Positions 6,424-10,325 of a stretch of 10,325 nucleotides of DNA are shown here, piece by piece. Location: NCBI GenBank assembly GCA_023259575.1, contig JALRHN010000069.1, positions 1-10,325 of the forward strand, given 5' to 3'. Under the pieces are notes generated by a model. It saw only the letters and a list, made by a program, of their open reading frames with translations. It was not told where the DNA came from and did not search any database. The stretch is from Candidatus Kapaibacterium sp. GTDB taxonomy: Bacteria; Bacteroidota; Ignavibacteria; Kapaibacteriales; UBA961. Position numbers and translations under genes: made by a program. Positions within the stretch are counted from its first letter, which is position 1; every line of letters begins with the position of its first letter.

Positions 6424-6525
6424 GAATTATGATTGTTTGTTTTTGAAGTTCTCATTATTAACACATATTACCAGTATCTGTTTGTGAGATAAAGAAAAAA
6501 GTGTTTGCACTATTGAATACATAAA

Positions 6526-6540
6526 AACGTCGAAGGCGTT
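6526..6540 (+). promoter_or_regulatory. Small stable hairpin in the pdxJ leader
   Basis: AACGTC (6526-6531) pairs with GGCGTT (6535-6540), with one T-G wobble, around a GAA loop. It is the most GC-rich short stretch in an otherwise AT-rich leader and ends 20 bases before the pdxJ start codon. Positioned there, it could affect translation initiation or mRNA stability. It is too small for a known riboswitch. Confidence 0.3.
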
Positions 6541-6560
6541 CATTATAATATTGGGATTCT

Positions 6561-7274
6561 ATGATAGACTTAGCCGTAAATATTGATCATATAGCTACAG
6601 TAAGAAATGCTCGTGGTTTTGTTGAGCCAGACCCCATTCAAGCAGCTTTAATTGCAGAAAAAGCAGGAGCATCAGGAATTGTATGTCATTTAAGAGAAGA
6701 TAGAAGGCATATACAGGATAAAGATGTATTTGCTCTCAAAGATGCAGTCAACACAAAATTAGACCTCGAGATGGCTGCTTCAGAAGAAATTATAGATATC
6801 GCTTTGAAAGTAAAACCTTATTTAGTGACAATTGTTCCTGAAAAAAGAGAAGAATTAACTACTGAAGGAGGATTAGATATTTATCATCATAAAAACAGAT
6901 TTAAAGATCTTACAAAAAGATTCCAAGATAAAGGGATTAAAGTAAGTTACTTTATAGAAGCAAGTGAAGATCAAATATATACAGCAGCAGAAATTCAAGC
7001 AGATATTATAGAATTACATACTGGTCATTATGCAGAATCACCTAATGCAATAATCAGACAACATTCATTAGACATGCTAATTACAGGTGGGAAGATTGCT
7101 CATTCATTGGGTCTTGAAGTAACTGCAGGGCATGGACTCAATTATTATAATATCATTCCAATTAAAGAAATTCCTGGTCTTATTGAAGTAAGTATCGGCC
7201 ATGCATTGATTTCAAAAGCACTATTCGTGGGAATGGAAAGTGCGGTAAAGGATATGTTAAAACTATTGTCATAA
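6561..7274 (+). CDS. pdxJ: Pyridoxine 5'-phosphate synthase PdxJ
   Basis: The 237-residue enzyme condenses 3-amino-2-oxopropyl phosphate with 1-deoxy-D-xylulose 5-phosphate to make pyridoxine 5'-phosphate, the last ring-forming step of the DXP-dependent vitamin B6 route. The TIM-barrel motifs are intact: VNIDHIATVRNARG (6-19), HLREDRRHIQD with His43 (43-53), LEMA with Glu70, TEGGLD, IIELHTG, AGHGLNYYN with His191 (189-197) and SIGHALIS. His43, Glu70 and His191 correspond to E. coli His45, Glu72 and His193 by a constant two-residue offset. Length is normal for the family, and the start leads straight into the first strand. Residue 42 before the active-site His is Cys where E. coli has Val. The cytoplasmic enzyme acts as an octamer in E. 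coli. There is no pdxA or dxs beside it. The receptor gene begins 72 bases downstream with no terminator between, so read-through is possible. Confidence 0.97.
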   Translation: MIDLAVNIDHIATVRNARGFVEPDPIQAALIAEKAGASGIVCHLREDRRHIQDKDVFALKDAVNTKLDLEMAASEEIIDIALKVKPYLVTIVPEKREELTTEGGLDIYHHKNRFKDLTKRFQDKGIKVSYFIEASEDQIYTAAEIQADIIELHTGHYAESPNAIIRQHSLDMLITGGKIAHSLGLEVTAGHGLNYYNIIPIKEIPGLIEVSIGHALISKALFVGMESAVKDMLKLLS

Positions 7275-7346
7275 TGAACTCTTATCGCATGTAATCGGTT
7301 TTACTAGTTCTGATAGATTCTTAGATTTTTCACTTTCACAAAACAA

Positions 7347-9650
7347 ATGACTCATTTACATCTTCATCGATTGTTTCCGGCATTTCTAATTTTTTTCATT
7401 ATACTATTTCCATTTATTTCACTTGCAAACATTGAACCTGCGAATAATACTGGATCAATTACTGGGTATGTGATAGATAGTGAGAGTAAAGAGCCATTAA
7501 TTAGGGTTGCTGTTTCTGTAAAAGGAACAAAACTTGGAACATATACCAATAAAAATGGATTTTATACTATTAAGAATATTGCTCCAGGTAAAGCTATTAT
7601 TCAGTTGTCAAGTGTTGGTTATGCTAAGCAAATTAAAGAAATAGAAATAAAAGAAGGCGCAGGAATCAAAGTAAATTTTTCTATGCAAAAAGCTGCAATG
7701 GAAACCGAACAAGTGAGAGTTGAAGCAGAAAGAGAAGTAGAAAAAAGAGAAATTTCAATTAGCAGAATTAATATTCCAATGGAACAACTTACACAGCTAA
7801 GAATTGGTGGTGAAGCTGATGTATTTAGAGCATTGCAATTCTTGCCTGGAGTTCTTACATCATCTCAAATCTCAAGCGGTTTATATGTAAGGGGTGGATC
7901 ACCAGATCAAAATCTAGTATTGTTAGATGGATCGACAGTGTATAATCCATCGCATTTATTTGGTTTTATATCTGCATTTAACCCAGATGCCATCAAAGAT
8001 GTTGAACTGATCAAAGGTGGATATCCAGCAGAATATGGTTCAAGGCTATCTGCTGTACTGAATCTTACCCAAAAAGATGGTAATAAAGAACATTATGAAG
8101 GACTTCTCTCCGCAGGGATCATATCTTCTAGAGGTTCTTTGCAAGGGCCAATAGGAGATGGAGCTTTTTTTATTGGTGCAAGAAGAACTTATTTAGATTT
8201 GATATTAAATGCATTGCCAGAAGACCCCACAAGCCCATTACCTAATTTTAATTTTTATGATATTAATGCAAAAGTATCACAAGTCCTTGGTGAGAATGAC
8301 AGAGTTTTTGCAAGTGGATTTATGAGCGCAGATAAGCTGATTTTAAATGGCCCAGGTATAGATTTTGAAATTGGTATTGGAAATGTATCAGGATCAGCTC
8401 GTTGGACGCATGTATTTGGAGATGACTTATTTTCTGAAGTCAATATTAGTGGAAGTAAATATGCTAGTTCTTTTAAAGGAAATAATGGCGGATTTAGTTT
8501 TGGTATAGAAAATTCAATAATGGACTATACATTAAGAACACAATTAGAATGGTTTGCATCAGATGATCTAACAATAAAATCAGGTTATGAAGGAACAAAA
8601 TTCCAATTTGGATATAAACAAAACTTTACAGGAAATGCAGACACAACTGCACAAAGCGGTACGGTAAGTGAAGGTGGTTTAACAAATCTTACAGTTGTAG
8701 ATTATACACATGCCTTATTTTCACAGGCGAATTATAGAATATCAGATTTGCTGTCTGTTCAAGCTGGATTAAGATTTAATTATTGGGATTCAAGTAAAAT
8801 ATCAACATTTGACCCTCGATTAGCTATTCGCTGGCAAGCCCAAGAAAACTTTGTAATCAAAGCATCATGGGGCATCTTTCATCAATATCTCCGTTTAGCT
8901 ACTCAGCCTGATTTCACGTTTTTTGATACATGGCTACCTACAGATCAATCCGTACCCGCAAGTAAAGCCACACATTATATCCTAAGTTTTGAAACTCAAC
9001 CATTCGAAGGATATGATTTAAATATCGATTTTTATTATAAAGACTTAAAAAATATCAGCGAATTAAATGCCACAAATACTCGTGGCGTAAAGGTTAGTGA
9101 TGTATTTTATAATGGAAATGGCCAAGCTTATGGAGCCGAGTTTTTCTTGCAAAAAAAGATTGGGAAATTTACAGGATGGCTAGGTTATGGACTAGGTTAT
9201 GTATATGGTCAATTTGATAGTGTTAATCAGGGACGTGAATTTAGGCCAAAATATGATAGAAGACATGATATTAAAGTAGTTGGAATGTATCGCCTAAATG
9301 ATACCTGGGAATTCGGAGCAACTTTTACCTATCAAACTGGTCAGTCTTATACAGGTGCTACCTCTAGATTTGCTACCCGAAAACCAGATGAAACAGTAAA
9401 TTCTCCTCATATTATACCTGGTGATCGCTATGGATTAAGATTGCCTAATACACATCAGCTTAATCTCAATGTAAATTATATTACAACACTATGGGGTTTA
9501 CCTGCCAGAGTGATGCTAGATATCTATAATGTGTATTCAAGAAGAGATATTTGGTTCAGATTCTATGATACATCTAAAGATATTACTACAGTAACTGATG
9601 TCCGATTATTACCCATATTGCCAACAGTAGCTTTAGAGGTTAAATTCTAA
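7347..9650 (+). CDS. TonB-dependent outer-membrane receptor with carboxypeptidase-regulatory-like domain
   Basis: The 767-residue protein has a signal peptide (hydrophobic 11-26, likely cut after SLA27). A carboxypeptidase-regulatory-like beta-sandwich follows (about 36-114: GSITGYVIDSESKEPL, then NKNGFYTIKNIAPG). A possible TonB box, ETEQVRVEA, lies at 119-127. The plug domain (about 145-242) has LYVRGGSPDQNLVLLDG (179-195) and GGYPAEYGSRLSAVLNL (224-240). The rest, from about 250, forms the 22-strand barrel and ends in Phe767, as outer-membrane barrels usually do. The protein is shorter than SusC-type receptors (about 1000 residues) and closer to FecA/CirA-type lengths, so the cargo could be a siderophore, metal chelate, vitamin or small peptide; it is not predictable. 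Uptake would use TonB-ExbBD energy, and those genes are not in the window. The next gene starts within this stop codon (TAATG), so the two products are probably made together as partners. Confidence 0.92.
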   Translation: MTHLHLHRLFPAFLIFFIILFPFISLANIEPANNTGSITGYVIDSESKEPLIRVAVSVKGTKLGTYTNKNGFYTIKNIAPGKAIIQLSSVGYAKQIKEIEIKEGAGIKVNFSMQKAAMETEQVRVEAEREVEKREISISRINIPMEQLTQLRIGGEADVFRALQFLPGVLTSSQISSGLYVRGGSPDQNLVLLDGSTVYNPSHLFGFISAFNPDAIKDVELIKGGYPAEYGSRLSAVLNLTQKDGNKEHYEGLLSAGIISSRGSLQGPIGDGAFFIGARRTYLDLILNALPEDPTSPLPNFNFYDINAKVSQVLGENDRVFASGFMSADKLILNGPGIDFEIGIGNVSGSARWTHVFGDDLFSEVNISGSKYASSFKGNNGGFSFGIENSIMDYTLRTQLEWFASDDLTIKSGYEGTKFQFGYKQNFTGNADTTAQSGTVSEGGLTNLTVVDYTHALFSQANYRISDLLSVQAGLRFNYWDSSKISTFDPRLAIRWQAQENFVIKASWGIFHQYLRLATQPDFTFFDTWLPTDQSVPASKATHYILSFETQPFEGYDLNIDFYYKDLKNISELNATNTRGVKVSDVFYNGNGQAYGAEFFLQKKIGKFTGWLGYGLGYVYGQFDSVNQGREFRPKYDRRHDIKVVGMYRLNDTWEFGATFTYQTGQSYTGATSRFATRKPDETVNSPHIIPGDRYGLRLPNTHQLNLNVNYITTLWGLPARVMLDIYNVYSRRDIWFRFYDTSKDITTVTDVRLLPILPTVALEVKF

Positions 9651-10325
9651 TGAAAAAAACTATGCTAATTCCATATAAAAATATATTGCTAACAATATGC
9701 ATAAGCGCGATATCATTGTTGATATCTGGCTGTGAAGATCCCGTAGCTTTTGACTATATACCTCAATATGCTGTAGAAGCATATCTATTAGTTGGCAAAC
9801 CAATAGATAATATAATGCTTACTAAAACACAACCCGTTGCCGATTCATTTTCTTATGATAATGCAATTGTAAAAAATGCAAAAGTATCTATCATTAAAAA
9901 TAGCAAAGACACAATAATACTTCAATATAGAGATTCCGATAGAGGAGGAGAGTATTATTGTGCTGATACTACATTACTTGTTCAGCCAAAAACAAGATAT
10001 GATTTATTAATCACTACAAATGATGGTGCTGTAATAACAGCTACAACTTTTACTCCCGATAATATCTCTTGGATAGTACCACCTCAAAGTGTTTTGCAAT
10101 ATCCAAAAGACACAATTAATCTTTCATTCAGTGATTCTTTGTCAATTTCCTGGACGCCTTTATCGGAGATCAAAGAATATCTTATATCGATATCTCATCT
10201 TGATACATTAGAATATGGTAAATATTTAAATCCAGTATCTGAAGAAAAAAATAGAAAAATTACTCGATTTTTTTCAAGATCAAATAATCCAAGATTAAAA
10301 GATATGACTGTATATGGGTTTCTGC
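9650..10325 (+). CDS. DUF4249-like lipoprotein partner of the receptor (3' end outside the window)
   Basis: The open frame starts at ATG 9650-9652, overlapping the receptor stop (9648-9650) by one base, and runs without a stop through 225 codons to the window end. The N-terminus has a lysine start, a hydrophobic stretch (about 11-26) and the lipobox ISGC, with lipidated Cys28 followed by Glu-Asp. Surface-exposed lipoproteins of Bacteroidota often have acidic residues after the cysteine. The mature part begins with a VEAYLLVGKP strand (42-51), then a VKNAKVSI segment, a GEYYC region and a TRYDLLITTNDG segment. These fit the N-terminal beta-sandwich of the DUF4249 family, which typically follows TonB-dependent receptors of this type. 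A role as a cell-surface capture lid or accessory is inferred from that pairing. The family's function is not established, and the missing C-terminus prevents a length check. Confidence 0.75.
   Translation, partial: MKKTMLIPYKNILLTICISAISLLISGCEDPVAFDYIPQYAVEAYLLVGKPIDNIMLTKTQPVADSFSYDNAIVKNAKVSIIKNSKDTIILQYRDSDRGGEYYCADTTLLVQPKTRYDLLITTNDGAVITATTFTPDNISWIVPPQSVLQYPKDTINLSFSDSLSISWTPLSEIKEYLISISHLDTLEYGKYLNPVSEEKNRKITRFFSRSNNPRLKDMTVYGFL

Noticed and set aside
6481..6507. Bacteroidota promoter for pdxJ (TTTG ... AGTGTTTG)
   Set aside because: The -7 candidate lacks the TA of TAnnTTTG and the spacing is only 15 bases. I could not place a convincing pdxJ promoter.
6544..6549. TATAAT box just before pdxJ
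   Set aside because: It would place the transcript start at or after the start codon, and the nearest TTGCAC (6505-6510) is 33 bases upstream.

Overview
The window is AT-rich (roughly one third G+C by eye) and tightly packed. It looks like a chromosomal piece of a member of the Bacteroidota / FCB superphylum. The support is a TonB-dependent receptor with an N-terminal carboxypeptidase-regulatory-like domain, translationally coupled to a DUF4249-type lipoprotein; a pappalysin-like (M43) lipoprotein protease; several matches to the Bacteroidota -7 promoter element TAnnTTTG; and little Shine-Dalgarno signal. A TPR-plus-adenylate-cyclase protein next to these genes would also fit Kapabacteria/Ignavibacteria-like lineages. 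The phylum call is an inference and the sequence does not settle the lineage.

Positions 1-1826 hold a plus-strand trio: a VOC (glyoxalase-fold) protein, an AHSA1-type SRPBCC protein starting one base after it, and a short cation diffusion facilitator with an HMA-like N-terminus. A dyad-symmetric site lies before the trio and a bulged hairpin follows it. Positions 1888-2751 encode RluF, a 23S rRNA pseudouridine synthase with a basic tail. A 241-base gap then carries a bulged hairpin and a good Bacteroidota-type promoter for the next gene. Positions 2993-4942 encode a soluble TPR-repeat class III adenylate cyclase with all catalytic residues present.

Positions 5020-5997 encode the M43 metalloprotease lipoprotein, ending in a very strong hairpin terminator (6019-6051). 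The hairpin is shared with a convergent minus-strand gene (6076-6369) for a small Bor/Iss-like lipoprotein. Upstream of that gene is a compact cluster of overlapping palindromes (6400-6423) that looks like an operator. PdxJ (vitamin B6 synthesis) follows at 6561-7274. Then come the TonB-dependent receptor (7347-9650) and the DUF4249-like lipoprotein (9650 to the window end, incomplete), which together probably form one outer-membrane uptake unit.

No CRISPR array, transposon, tRNA, rRNA or prophage module is visible. Most genes have recognisable families. The less ordinary points are the CDF protein lacking the usual TM5 histidine, the putative cysteine switch in the protease, the Bor-like lipoprotein with its palindrome cluster, and the regulatory dyads. 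I did not find a clearly new multi-gene system.
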